Source of the DNA: Neurospora crassa OR74A | Lineage: Eukaryota; Ascomycota; Sordariomycetes; Sordariales; Sordariaceae | Direction: 5' to 3' | Assembly (NCBI RefSeq): GCF_000182925.2 | Contig: NC_026504.1 | Location: 3,410,001-3,474,000, forward strand | Length of the DNA stretch: 64,000 nucleotides | Shown here: piece after piece, positions 11,481 through 24,225 of the stretch | How the letters are laid out: each line of letters begins with the position of its first letter | Numbering within the stretch: the first letter of the stretch is position 1 | The notes under the pieces: generated by a model | Told to the model about the DNA's origin: nothing | Databases searched by the model: none | The model's input: the letters and a program-made list of their open reading frames with translations, nothing else | Made by a program: the position numbers and the translations under genes

Positions 11481-13459
11481 TGTGGGTGCAATTCCCAACA
11501 CAATGATGGTCGATATTCCTGTTGGTTAAGCGATGCCTTGGCTCGGCTAGAGGTGATGGTTACAAAAGGCGGGGCGGGGTTGGTGTACAACCGATAGATG
11601 GAGAAAGTGAAGAAAGCAAACTCAAGAAGAGTGTTTTTTGATGACACGCGTCTCTGGGAGCAAAGCAGAAAGAAATAGTTCAGAGTTGAAAAGAATTCAA
11701 AGTAATCAATCGGGTTTGACATAGAGGTACTTAACAAAGCGGGTGGAAGTCCGACGGAAGAAATCTATGGGGGCTTGCCGTGCAATCGTCATCCTACCCT
11801 ACATTGCAGCTTTATCCAAGCCATCGGGGCAAGATTTATGTCTGCGCCGCGCCGTCCAACTTGGCCGCCTATACAGACACTACTACTTGGCGAGCTGTGA
11901 TCTACTTACCTACCTACTTACGAAGCATGGTGCAGGCGCACACGGAATGGGGGTGACTGCGCAAGACATACACACTAGTACGTCAGATGTGGCTGAGCAA
12001 AGCGGAAGCCTTAACAGCATGGATCGACCGTCCACAGCCAAGAGCTTTCCTTAGCAGGGGCAATCACTTCGCCATCTTGACCATGAAAGGCAGCATGACC
12101 TTGTGATGGCCATCTTGATAAGTAAGATAGTTCCGCAAAAGCTGTGGACGCAAGAGAACCTTACGCAACACCTCAGATAAGGCAGTTGCCGTTGAGGCCT
12201 CCAATGTGCCAATAGTTGCTCATTGCAAAGATGGGATGAACCACAAAACTTGCGGGTAATGGATTGCCAAGTTCGCTTTGCCCATCGGTAGGTGAGGCAT
12301 CAATGTTGGTGACGGGCGCGCAATAAACCACTCTGTGCATGCCTCACAGGCAAATGTTGGGAAGAGCCGCATCCAGGCTATTCGAAGCTCGGAGCCTGTT
12401 ATTACCGATGGAAGGTGGTGTTCGCACGTCCGGCGCCAAGAAGAGAAAAAGCCTTGACGGCGACGGTCTCGGGCGTTTCGATTTCAAGGGAGGAGTACCG
12501 TACTGTGGAAGAAGCCTGGTTCGTCAAGTTGTAACCTTGCATGGACCTGTGTACCTATGTACCTAGCTTGGAAGGAAACGATAAGTAGTCAAAAAGCAAA
12601 CCGACATGATTGTACCTGCGTTAGGTGTGATGGATGATTGGGATTGTCAGGTGGAAGGCGTCGTAATGTATGGAAGCCGGCGGCGGTGATTCCTCGAACA
12701 CCTGTTGGAAGTTGGAAATGGTACTGTACACTACACTTACAGGGTGATGCAGTGTGGCTTAGCACTTCCCAAAACATGGCTTACGCAGTGGCAGGCAGCG
12801 CGTGCCGTGCCTGTAAAGTGGAAACTGCAGGGTGCTGCGTGAGTGGATCCGATCAACTTCAACCTTACACCTAACGAACTGAAAGGACCCGCCTTACAGC
12901 TCAGCGGGAGCGCCCGCCAGTTCGCTTCTCAGACCTTGTCCACCTCACCTCACTCATGGTGAGATCGACTAGACCTTGAATGAACTTGGGGGTCAAACTA
13001 AGGAAGGGAAGCTCGGCGACGCCAACTGCTGCTACTCATGAAGCCAGAGGTATGAATTGCTTCAACCACCCAATTTGCATTTTGGTGGACTCGACCAACA
13101 TGATGTCGGGTTCCAGTTTCGAGGACCACAAGCACGGGATGGGGATGCCACTATTGTTTTACAGTCCTCCACGCCAAGGGATCCAGCCATTCGATTTTGA
13201 TCCTTGAGCGGGCGCTATACTAGGGTATATCGCCAACTGCATCTCTCAAAAAGGCGGCCGTGATCGCTGGCCGGGCTGGACTGTTCTTGTTCTTGTTCTT
13301 GTTCCACTCAGGTCAACTTCAACGTCTGCTGTCCTTCCCCTCCTCCCTTGTTTACCCCCTCTTTTCACGGCCTTGAAGCTATAACGCATCGTCGGAACCC
13401 GGTGCTCCCACCCACGCCGTCGTCAGCCCTGTACTTTGATCTCTCTAGATGCGATCAAA
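11481..13459. other. Gene-free stretch upstream of annexin
   Basis: The region holds several TACCTACC-like short repeats (for example near 11910) and a (TTGTTC)-type repeat near 13283-13304. No supported gene is seen. A CT-rich leader precedes the secreted-protein gene at the right end. Confidence 0.45.
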
Positions 13460-14170
13460 ATGCGCGTCCATTGGGTCCGTCTTCCCACGCTCGTGCTTGT
13501 TGCCCTCTTTGCGGCCTGTCAAGCTCTACCTCTCATCGAGCACGACAGCTCTCCTAAGCCTTTGCTGCCGAGAGCAACATACTCTGTAGTCCCGATCAAC
13601 GGAGAGTCGGGTCCGGAACATGGCCCTGGGGGTCCGGTGGTGACCAAGACTGTGGTGCAAACCGCTCACCAACCGCTCACTCAGTCGTCCACTCGCTCAC
13701 CCGCAAACTCCCTCACGAGAACGGTTTCGGTGGTGCCTCTTCAGCCTGAACCCACTCTAACTTTGACCACCACCGTCGTCCACGTCGTACCAACTACATC
13801 GACCACGACGGCGGCCACGGCATCGTCGAAATCCTCATTCTCCTCCTTGTCTTTTGCGGTCACGATGTCCTATCGGACCATCTCGGCAACCCCTTCATCA
13901 ACATCCAAGACATCGAACTCTACCGCCGCGTCGACCTCCCCCTCTCTTTCAGCGTCTAATACATCAAAGTCCGTGTCTAGCTTAAGCACAAGACCTTCGC
14001 CGAGTACCACGTCGACAGAGTCCCCCATCTCGATCACGGTCACGGTACCCACCACCACTGCCTCTATTCCATTTCCAACGACCTTCATTAGCAATATTTC
14101 CAGCGTCTCATACGGCGACGGCATATGGCACACGACATATCCACCCTGGAATGGCACGACGACTACCTAA
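13460..14170 (+). CDS. Secreted Ser/Thr-rich protein
   Basis: A single exon of 236 residues. It starts MRVHWVRLPTLVLVALFAAC, a clear signal peptide with a likely cut near CQA-LP. The mature part is dominated by Ser, Thr, Pro and Val, with stretches such as TTTVVHVVPTTSTTT, and should be heavily O-mannosylated. N-glycosylation sequons include NIS and NGT near the C-terminus. There is no hydrophobic tail after NGTTTT, so no sign of a GPI anchor. An upstream in-frame extension lacks an ATG. Low-complexity proteins of this type are found in fungal walls and culture fluid. No family is recognised. An intron near the end that would add a tail cannot be excluded. Confidence 0.6.
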   Translation: MRVHWVRLPTLVLVALFAACQALPLIEHDSSPKPLLPRATYSVVPINGESGPEHGPGGPVVTKTVVQTAHQPLTQSSTRSPANSLTRTVSVVPLQPEPTLTLTTTVVHVVPTTSTTTAATASSKSSFSSLSFAVTMSYRTISATPSSTSKTSNSTAASTSPSLSASNTSKSVSSLSTRPSPSTTSTESPISITVTVPTTTASIPFPTTFISNISSVSYGDGIWHTTYPPWNGTTTT

Positions 14171-16712
14171 TGCACTCGCCATACTCTTTTTCAGCCCGAA
14201 TCTCGCCCTGACCTGGTTGATCTTGATCGGGCTGGCTCATGTTCTGGTTTTTGTTCTCGGTCGTCTGCAGGACTCCAATTAGATCGAATGACCATGGGAT
14301 GCCCAGTTACCTAGGGCCCGATGAGTCATCAAACTCTCTATTTTACCCCCATGGACGGAAAGGGAGCGAAGCGCACTACAACACTCCAACGCCAACCAAG
14401 AGCTGGACAGCGTTGCTGGAGGAGGTGAACGGGAATCCATTCATAATTGGTGCTGATACACCTTAATATCTAATCTTGCAAAACGATACGATGTTGACAT
14501 CTCCTCCGACTTGCCTGACCAACTGATTTCCTCCCTCTAGTGAATGACTTCCATCCGAGAGCCATCGCTTTCCAAGGCTCTTCACGAAACCGAAGATCTC
14601 GATCACAGGTGGCATGTTTCACCTGTGTGCCCTCTCTCGGGAGTGTTCGCTCGTTCAAGCCTTGCCAATAGTTCCACGCATCCGGCTGGGATTGGGAAGG
14701 AACGGTTCCTTGGCGGAGACAGCCAGTCACGTTCGAGGCAACGCCAGGATAAGATGCCCTCTTCCAGGAGTCACCATAGGTGCACCACGTCGGTTCACAG
14801 AACTCCAGTACGATACACCTGCAAATACCGACGGTCTTTTCGAGAAATGGAAGGGAGTGAGCTGCGCGAAGTCCATCTCGGTCATCTAAAAAATCATGGT
14901 GACATTGTCATGCTCTCGCCGTCTCTATCGGGATTCCTGACTGGGCATGTTTCAGCTTACAATATTTCCGAGCCGTCGACAACGCGTACTAGGGCGTGCT
15001 CAGATATCGAAACTCTCTTGGGGTTTCCAAACCCGAAGAGAGCCATGATTGCCCGGAGAGAAAAGCAAGGGCTCGGGGGGGCATAAGAAGGCCCATAGGA
15101 GATTGAGGCCAATCGCCAGCCCACAACCGTTTAATACCGCGTTCAAAAAATTCGCGACCGAGCAGGACTTGGGGGGTCTTGGGACACAGCCACGGGCCTA
15201 GAATTTGATTGTCGGTGGTTCTGGCTTTGTTATCGCTTAGATCATGCAGAAGCTTTAACCACTTCAGCTCTTTCGACGGACGGCAACCCCGGCCAAAAGC
15301 TTCAACGTCCATGTCTCCGGATCGTGAGGGGAAATATCACACCAGCGACCTGGTGACAGTTTGCAGGAGCCTACTAATCCCAGGCGGGCCATGACTGGTC
15401 AACATGCACCCTACACCTACTTTTGAGGTGAGCTGGACACACGACTTTGTGCTCAGGCAACCGCTGGCCAACTCGAGTACTTGCGTGTAGCTGGCTGCAT
15501 TCGTTTATTGTGTTCGGGCCATTTCCCCCCACCTTACCGTTCGCTTGCCACTTGAACGCCCCCTAGAGTCAGTCACTGAGGATCCACGCATGCCACAAGT
15601 GCATTGGGTGCTAGGTTTCGATAGGGAAACACTGATGCTTCTCTGTCTCTGTGCTATAAGCACTTTGTGCCTGCCGGTGCGAAACCTCAGCGTTAGTACC
15701 CTCACATCTTGACTACTAAAGCCAGCCTTCACTCTGTGGCAGCGAGGCAGCAGAGGGCAACTCTGTATCGGTACCGGTGCTGCTAGTCTCTTATCCGTGT
15801 CTTGCTGTCTTCTTGGGTGTGCCACAACGTCCCTTTGTTTTCAGACAAGGCATTAACCCAGATACGGCATGAGCAACGGGACTGTGATGGACAATTTGAT
15901 GTCTCAACTTGTTTACACAGCAGCACAGACACATAAAATTCTACCTCCCCACGAGATGCTGCGCGACTCCGTGTACTAGTCTACTGGCCACAGATTTGTG
16001 CCGAGAACGGGGCAGGTCGATTCGGCGTGGGACCGGCAGTCGAGCAACTCATTAGGATGACTAGGTTCAGCGTTCAGCAGTGAAGCATTTGTTCCAAAGG
16101 GGGTCCATCACAGGACACTCCGTCCGATTGCGGTGGTTTCAAGTATGTCTTTGGGAATAGGGAGCAGCAGCTATGCTGGTCGGCTACAACCTTATGATGG
16201 TTGTGTAGCCCCCTGATTGGCAACTTTATCCGATCAAAATTCGGCAGATTGCCGTGTAACACGGCGGCCGCATCCCGGAATTTTTTCGAGTCCTGCAAAG
16301 ACAGCAGGAGGGGCTGATGATATAGCTCTTACCGATACTAAACTGCTTGCTCTCGATCGGCCTTTCTAACCTGCATCGTCGCGTCTGCCATATACGATGT
16401 CCAATCAGTTTTGGAAAATTCTGGAACACCCAATATGCGGCTCCTGTTGGTTGCCTGGGGATGTTGGCACCGAGGTAAGGGCGCAAATGGTCGCTGGCGA
16501 TAGATGTAGGACTCGAACATATAAGAAAGGCGTCTCTACCACCTCAGATCCCCTTCATCATCACCATCGGCATCATCATCACTTTTCCCAAGCATCGCAG
16601 ACATCGAAGCAATCTGAGCTTGAGAGCTCTAGTATCACGCTCACATTACCTTGAATCTGGTTTGCAACCGCCTGTCATTCACACAGTCATACCTTACTCA
16701 TACTTTCCCACG
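14171..16712. other. Gene-free stretch
   Basis: The longest open frame (14544-15086, plus) reads as random sequence rich in Arg, Ser and His. A His-codon-like CATCAT repeat occurs near 16555-16585 in the probable leader of the next gene. Nothing else is supported. Confidence 0.45.
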
Positions 16713-18205
16713 ATGAGTTGCCTCGCTACCCGCTCTGTTTTGCCTCTTGGCCGCCGTCTCATCACTAGCCGCGCTCGCCTTAGTACCGCCGCGTTGGGCT
16801 CACTCGATATTGGATCCGGCAATGGCATGTCCATGCCGCCTGGTTTCAATATCGACGTCGCTCGCCAGCCCAACAAGCAGCCCAGGATCCAATCACCGGG
16901 CAAGATCGGTACCGTCGCCGACAAAATCCATGCTCGCGATGATTTGGGCAAGACCATGCCACCCAATTTCAAGGCCCAAGTCGCCCACCTCGACACCTTT
17001 GAACTCCCAGAGAAAATCACGGGCTCTGCTAGCGACCGCGCACTTGGCAAGGCCATCATTGACACTTGGCGCTACGAGGGAATCATCCAAATCGCTCAGA
17101 GTGATCTGCAGAAGAAGCTATGGAACGACGCCAAGGCCGCCAGCAAGCGCTTCTTCCGGAAGCCCGCGGCCGAGAAGGCGGCTTGTGTTGACTCGCAGAG
17201 TTATGCCGGATATATTGCATCCGGCGAGGAGGTGACGGACGGCATCGCTGACTACTCGGAGATCTTCACCATCACCAAGGATCTCGACCTGGAGGAGCCG
17301 CGCGTCCGGGCAAAGTGGCCCTGCCACGGTCCTTGCCCCTGGCCTGATGTGGAAATGAAGGAGCCCATGATGCGATACGTCGACAATTTAGGGCTCGAGG
17401 GCGAGAAGATCCTCCAGTTGGCCGAGTTTGGTTTGGGTGTTGCTCCCGGTACACTCACACAGTACACGCGTGATGGTTGGCATCATACAAGGGTCCTTCG
17501 GTAAGTCGTCAAACATGATGGCTTCTACTCCTGTCATGCCGCCCCATCCCTCCACTACGGGAGAGGAGCGGGCCGTTTGCTTATCGTTTCACACGAGAAG
17601 TTCATACGCTAACGCTTTGTTTTCACGTCAGTTTCCCACCCCGCAACGCTACCAATGGAAAGGGCAAGGAAGGCCGAGGCATCGGCTCGCACACGGACTA
17701 TGGCCTTCTCGTCATCGCCGCCCAGGACGACGTTGGTGGTCTCTTCATCCGCCGCCCTCGGGACGACGAGAAGTTTGCAAACTGGCAGAAATCCGCCGCC
17801 GGCCATAAGGAGGACGCAGACGGATGGTTCTACATCCCGCCCGTCGAAGGGGTGCACACAGTCATCCTTGGCGATATGATGCAGTACCTGACGAACAACT
17901 ACCTGACCGCGACGCCGCACAAGGTGGGACTCAACACCCGCGAGCGTTTCGTTATGGCTTACTTCCATGAGCCTTCTTTCCAAGCTGTCATCAAGCCTAT
18001 CAACGAGGGTTGCGGAGGCATGCGGACCGCCTCTGAGCAGGCCGAGGAGGGCGTCCATTACGGTACCCACTTCACCAACATGTTCATGCGCAACTATCCA
18101 GATCGCATCACCACCAAGAGGCTGTTGGCGGAGAACCGCTATGCGAAGCTGTCGAAGCCGGAATTGAGGACCATGGATGTCATGCCCGCGCCTGAGCTCG
18201 ATTGA
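16713..18205 (+). CDS. Ethylene-forming-enzyme-like 2-oxoglutarate/Fe(II) oxygenase
   Basis: Two exons (16713-17500, 17632-18205) encode 453 residues. From about residue 93 the protein aligns by eye along its whole length with the Pseudomonas 2-oxoglutarate-dependent ethylene/succinate-forming enzyme: DTFELPEKITG, YIASGEEVTDG, KWPCHGPCPWP, RDGWHHTRVLRFPP, HTDYGLLVIAAQDDVGGL, STPHKV-like ATPHKVGLNTRERF, AYFHEPSF and HFTNMFMRNYPDRITT. The iron ligands H283, D285 and H359 and the 2-oxoglutarate-binding R368 are present, as are R260 and F374, which match arginine-pocket residues of the bacterial enzyme as I remember it. The bacterial FMRCYPDR reads FMRNYPDR here. The first 30 residues are Arg-rich with no acids (for example RRLITSRARLSTAA), a mitochondrial-type leader absent from the bacterial enzyme. 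Whether it makes ethylene is unproven; it could be another oxygenase of the same fold. Confidence 0.9.
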
Positions 18206-21200
18206 AGATTGTCACATGCTCCTTTTCAGTTTCACAAGCCCCTTATTTTATTCCGTTGTGTATACAAAAGCATTACCCGGGCGCTGTGTGTTGAGATGAG
18301 GAGTTTTACGCAGAAAAGGCGGCTACAGCACTTAGCTTGATTTCTTTAATGTTCGACGATACCACTCTCCTAACGTCTAGTTACTTTTGCTTTATCTGCT
18401 TTCCTTGCTTCTTGATTATGCGTAAACAATACTTTACACAGACGGAGAGACCAGACGGGAGAAGAAAGGACGAAAGCATCTTTTTGTTACACAAGCAAAC
18501 GTCCGAAACCACTACAGTAGACCTTTCACATACTACTTCTTCAAGATGTTTTGAGTTGCCCAGCGATAGGACAACGACAAGTGGGCAAGGAAACAAGAGA
18601 ATTCACTTCAGGAGAGCTATTTCCAAGGTGTTTACCTACCTTTCACTTATGCACTAGTTCCAGTCCAATCGCAAACAATACTACCCGGTAGTTACATCAT
18701 GATGCCCACCCAGTGATGATGATTTCAGGCGTCAAATGAGAGAGGAAACTATGCCAGCTGACCAAGAAAGGGAAGTACATAAGCTACCTACAGTATTCAA
18801 GTCGTCCTCCGCTCGGTACCACTGTAAGCACCCAACTATGTGACTGCCCCTGTCAGTTTCTTGCCTAACCCTCTTCCCGACACAAGTACCTCGTAATCGG
18901 TGACGACCTACTGATTGATAAGACTGAACCCCTAGCAGAATCTTCGGCCCATGATCCGACACTTACACACACATACACGTAGGTAGATTGTGCTCGTTGA
19001 AATTTCATTGAGCGAGCTGAAGCAAAGACAATGAACCGGAACATTTACTCAGGCTTCCAGTCAATCATCGTCTCAACCCCAATACAAGTACAAGCACAAA
19101 GGCCCCTTTGACTTACGTGCCAGCGGCCAGTGGGCCAGTCAAAGCTGGAGTCGGATGCTCACATGAGGAGTACTCGATAACTCCAAACCCTAATTTGTAT
19201 TCCCTCTGATGAAAGTGCACCAAACTTGATTTTAGTGTCACTCGTCCCAGGACTCGAGGGAAAGTAGGACAGAGGGACACAGCCGAGGACATAATACACT
19301 AGTAGGACAGATGCAAATAATGTCGAATAGTGTAACTTCATACGGGAGAGAAGAAATTGTCAACTCGACAATCACAAACTTGACTCGGCGAAATGTCCGG
19401 GACCCCGCTCTCTTCCGGTTATCATGAGTTTCTTTGAAAAAAAGAAAATCTGCTCGTGCTTGTCCTTGTGTTTCCGTTGTGTTCATGTCCGTTAGTTTCA
19501 CATGCTACTACAGAATCATGATACCGGGCGGAGAGCGGACTAGAGGCTCCGGAAGAGTAAGTAGGACGAGACAAATAGGAGAAAGCTGCCTCTACTTACC
19601 TTGATTGACCGGCAAATGGAAAGTGAACCCTCGTTGGTGTCACAACGTCGACGACGTCTGCCAGCGTTACATGTTCCACAACATCATTTTTGTCTCTCTC
19701 ACACTGGCTTGCAGACTTACGGGCTTCAAATTGAATTGCGGTGGGTGGCTCGCACCTTCCTTCCGAGAAATACTCGACTTGAACCCAGGAAGTCGCCTTC
19801 ACCTGCCTGTCCACACCTTGCCGCTGCCCTTGCCGCCGCCCTTGCCGCCGCCTACCGCCTTCCTCCCGCCCCCCGTCCGCCTCTTTTTTCTCCCTTTTCT
19901 TCCCTCGTCAGTTGAAAGATGTTGGAAAGTTGGACTAGGTTGCCTTGTCTAGGTCACAGTCACCGCCGCTCCCACCGGCCGCCCTGCCCTCCACCAGGCT
20001 ACACAGCGGTGCCAGCGGGAACTCGGCACCTCGCCGGTCCTGTTCCAGATCTTGAAATCCTTTTTGCGACTTAATCTGATAACTAAGACACAAAAGTAAA
20101 TTCGACTGGTGGTGCTGGCAATAAGAAAGAGAGGTGAGGGACAAGTAGCTGGTGAGACACTCGGCGGTCAACTTCAACAGCTGGCTGCGAAAAGAAAGAA
20201 AACCATCTCTTATTTCTCATTCTGGCAAGAGCGGGTAGTTACGTAGGTGGCTGTAGATCAGAGTCAAGTCTCAAGCCTCTTTTTGCGGGGAAATCTGGCG
20301 GCTGCCCGTCTATCTGGGCCGTACTGTCTGACTGTCTAGAACAGGAACCAAAACATCGGGAAGGGGTTGCGGCCGTGTGAGCCGCTGAGCCGATGAGATC
20401 TCTTGGGACAGGCTGACAGTAAAGCAAGATCGATGAATCCAAATCAAAAGGGTAGGTGCCTAGCCGTTCGGCATTCGGGTGATTCAACGGTTATTGCGGA
20501 CAAACAATCCTGCTCCAGCATCTTGACTGTCAAAACTCGGCGCATCAGCCGTGGAGGTGGCTGAATCTGAACCAGCTCTAACGGTAATGCATGTCGTCGT
20601 CCAAGGACTTTCAGCTGTTGCCACCAAGGCGGTCAAATGAAGTAAAGGGGTAAGAGTGTCCGATAAGCAAGATGTCGGAGAAACTCGGAGTAGTTCGGGG
20701 AAGGGCAAATGGTGCCAGCGCGGTGGGAAGTCTATCAATTTACCATTTGGATGGTGAGTTAGGCAAGTGTTTCCGTCTCGGTGTGGTGTACAATCATGCT
20801 GTAATCCTCTCGACACCCATATGCATTGCTCTACCATACTGTCGGTCTCAGTCCCAGAGCCTTCACGCTGGGCGTGGTATATGTGCGGCCTAACCTGCAC
20901 GCGGGCTCACACTACAGAAAGGCGGTATGTCATTTCACGATAGGGTACTAAAGCCGTGAATGGACATGCCTAGGCGCGAAGAGGGGTATGAGTGTCACCG
21001 GAAGTGATGCCGAGATGGTTTGGGAGTTTCAACTGCAAGTTGCTGAAAAAGGAAATTTCGTACCTATGGGCCTACCCCGGGTAGCTGTTGAGGGCAGTTT
21101 ACTAGGCAAGAGGCGGTGATCTTCAGCTGCTGTTCTATACTGGCTACTGGCCTGCTGTCCTCTCTGCGTGTCTCGCCTCGCCACACACTGCTGTAAGTGT

Positions 21201-22297
21201 CAAACGCAGGGCCGTAGATCAGAGCCAAGGATGAAGTGGAAACAGCCGGCGATGACGGTGATGGGTTGGGGGAGTAACCATGATGACTTGAAGTCTGTTA
21301 ACGAGGGATATTGGAACAACAAGCAGAATGGGGTTAGTCAGACCCACCTCGCTCTTGATGGTGTCGTTGACGCTATGATAAACAAGAGATCGGACATAGA
21401 CGGAATTGAAAATGCTTAAAAACTGCCCAGAGTACGAAACTCCCGGCGGCTGTGGTAACGTGACGTGGAGAAGTCACAAAAGACTGGGAGACTGCCACAA
21501 AGGAGTCTCGTTCATGACTTCATCTCCATCGCCATCCTGACGAGTGTAGTATCTGTACATTGGGCGCGGTTCATGATGATGTAGATCTTCTGGAAAACAG
21601 CATTATCTTCTGTCCGACAAGGGTAGCTGATTCAGTGGTAGTAATTGAAATCAATGCCGGTAACATTTCTGCATCGTGGTGATGGTCATTTTCGTGCCTG
21701 AGTGGTGATAACCTCAGATGCCACGGATTATCATCGAACCCGGCAACCGGTGACAGTAACGGGGCGGAAAGAACGAGGGAATCCGGGCGGGCATTACCCT
21801 ATAGAAGCCGAGCCAAATCAAGTGCGATGCCACAATTGCAAGTTTCCATGCAAATGAGGAAGGTACGATCAAGTTCCATATTTCGTTAATCCATTGTCGC
21901 CGTGCTTCCCGCTCCTTTCTGCCACCGTAAGTGGAAGCTACAATCAGAAGTCCGGAAGGTGCGGACGGAACTCGGAACCTGTACTTGACACTCCGTCATC
22001 CCGCCCTCTCGTCACCCCCGTTGCGACCGTGCTTGTTTAACTTTCACTCAATTATTGACGAAGATGGCAATCCATCTTGCATCGGCAATTACAACAAACG
22101 CACTTGACGTCAAACTTTGATCCGAAAACCGCTGCATCGTTAGACACACTGCTTCGTCCAACCGAACCGGACAAGAATGCACCGACACTTACAGATCATT
22201 TTGAATTATAGAGGTACACAAAGTGCCCCCGTTGTTGTCAAGGCACCACCCAAATTCAAAATTTCAAAGAAAATGATAGAATAAACCCAAGCTGACT
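18206..22297. other. Large gene-free stretch (about 4.1 kb)
   Basis: No frame here has splice-supported or family-like content. A GC-rich, imperfect (CCGCCGCCCTTG) repeat lies near 19825-19860. Short TACCTACC-type motifs recur. The right end is the 3' side of the leftward transporter gene. Confidence 0.45.
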
Positions 22298-24225
22298 CTA
22301 TTTGGATATCCTCTTTGCGTCATCAGATTCGCTGATCCCCATTTCCTCGTCCGCTGCTTTTCGTCCAGCTTCAGGTTGTGCTGACTGTTCGTTTCTCTTG
22401 ACGTTGCCTGCAGGAATTTTCCCAATGATGCCCGAGCCTCGGAAGGCGATTAGCACGACAGCGAGCGAACAGAGTCCCAACGCCATATGGAACCAGTTGG
22501 CGGCTCTGATACCGGCCAGAGATGCGTCTTCCCACTCTTTCATGTACCCGGCGTCTTCAACACTGACACCACGTTGTTGCGCCATTACCGCGGTTTGAAT
22601 GGCTGTCGCAATAGCAAGCCCTACCGCGCGACCAATTTGCCCACAAGCGTTGACAAGAGCGCCACCCAGAGCCTGATCGGCTTGTGGGAGCGAGTGGCTC
22701 GTGAATAGTATCAAGCACGGCCATGCAGTGTCCGCGCCGATGACAGACAAAATCATGCCTATAAATGCCCATGCCCAGTAGGATGTATGGGGAGGGATGG
22801 GCGCGGCGAAGAGAATGCAAGTGATGGCCACACAAACGTTGCCAAATGCCAGCATCATGTAGGTCGGCACGCGGGATAGTAACTGCGAAACGACAAAGGC
22901 GCAAATCAGACCCATGACTCCGGTTGGCAGGAACCGAAGTGTTGTCTGGATCACGGATTGGCCTTGATAGTCCTGGTAGAAGTAGGTCGCAAACACCAAC
23001 CATCCACTGAAGCTGCTGAAAAACAGACCCATGATCAGCATTGCCGCGCTGAAGCGCTTGCTGTGGAACATGGACACCTTCATGATCGGCGCCTGCTTGC
23101 CTGTCTTCTCGAGATGTTGCTGCCAGAGCACAAAAACAACGACCAGAGCAACAGCAACAACAATCAGAACCGGGACCCAAGGAGTCCTCCATCCGACTAC
23201 ATTGCCTTCGGTGAGCGCGAAGAGGAGGACAAGAAGGCCGGCTGTAATCAAGAACGCTCCAATCCAGTCCACGGATCCCTTAACAGATGCTCCATCTTGA
23301 TGTAGGGTATGCTTGGGTGGCGGGATCACAAAAATGGCTGCCACGGTGATGATGGCCGCGAGGATGGCTATCACACCAAACACCCATTTCCATGACGCAT
23401 ACTCGGCAATGAGCCCAGCAATCAGATTGCCAAAGACGGCGCCGAGTGGCGCCCCAGCGGCTATCGTCGTTGAACAAGCTGTTAGTTTTTGTGCGACTGC
23501 AAACACGCGGTGGTGGAACATACCATAGCAGCTAAAAGCATAGTTCTTTGCCTTCCCAGGGGGAAAGGTGGTTCCTAGAATACCAATGGCTGTTGGCACA
23601 TTCGCCGCCGCCCCCTTTCCCGCAAGGCATGTCAGTTTATGTTCATGTTCTCATGAAAAGCCGCATGCTAAACATACCAAGCCTTGCAGACCTCGAAAAA
23701 GATCGAACGCGATTTCGTTTGGCAAGAACGGATTGATGACGGTAGTGATGGCTACCCAAGCAGAACCCCAGATGAAGATCTTTCGTTTGCCGTAGATGTC
23801 TGCAATGCGGCCCCAAAGCAAAAGGAAGCAGCCGAATGTAAGATTATACGCAGAGACCACCCACTGCAGCCGAGAATCTGGTATGTCCAAGTGCCGTCCG
23901 ATTGTTGGCAAGACAATGACCACTGCTTGGCCAGATACAGTCTGCAAAGATGGTCAGTACCCAAAACAACACAAGAAATCTCCGGGGCAACTCCACTACT
24001 TACGTTCAAAAAACTAGCTCCCGCAACCGTTGCCACGAGGGCAATGCATCGTGCCTTCGAAAAGGGAAGAGCTGGTGGCTGGTCTTGCACGATCTCATCG
24101 ACAGTCCCAGCGTCATCGCTCGTGATGGACTCATCCGAAGTCGGCTTGCTGCAAGGTACCGCATCCCTCTTCTCCTCTCCCCAAGCTCCGTTTCTCTCCG
24201 GGGCGGCCTCGATCGACCTTGCCAT
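22298..24225 (-). CDS. MFS drug/H+ antiporter (DHA2-type)
   Basis: Four exons (24225-24004, 23941-23678, 23614-23524, 23478-22298) give 585 residues; all joints keep frame. A hydrophilic N-terminus of about 60 residues is followed by many hydrophobic helices. The loop LLWGRIADIYGKRK is the MFS signature between helices 2 and 3. The stretch GAAANVPTAIGILG and GAPLGAVFGNL, formed across introns, are typical of DHA2 antiporters with 14 helices. A charged cytosolic tail ends DDAKRISK. It should sit in the plasma or vacuole membrane and export small toxic compounds or metabolites by proton exchange. No biosynthetic genes lie beside it, so the substrate cannot be guessed. The start is the first in-frame ATG; an upstream TTG is not used. 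Confidence 0.88.

Noticed and set aside
14544-15086. A 180-codon open frame on the plus strand
   Set aside because: Composition is Arg/Ser/His-rich and irregular with no recognised domain; length is possible by chance in GC-rich sequence.
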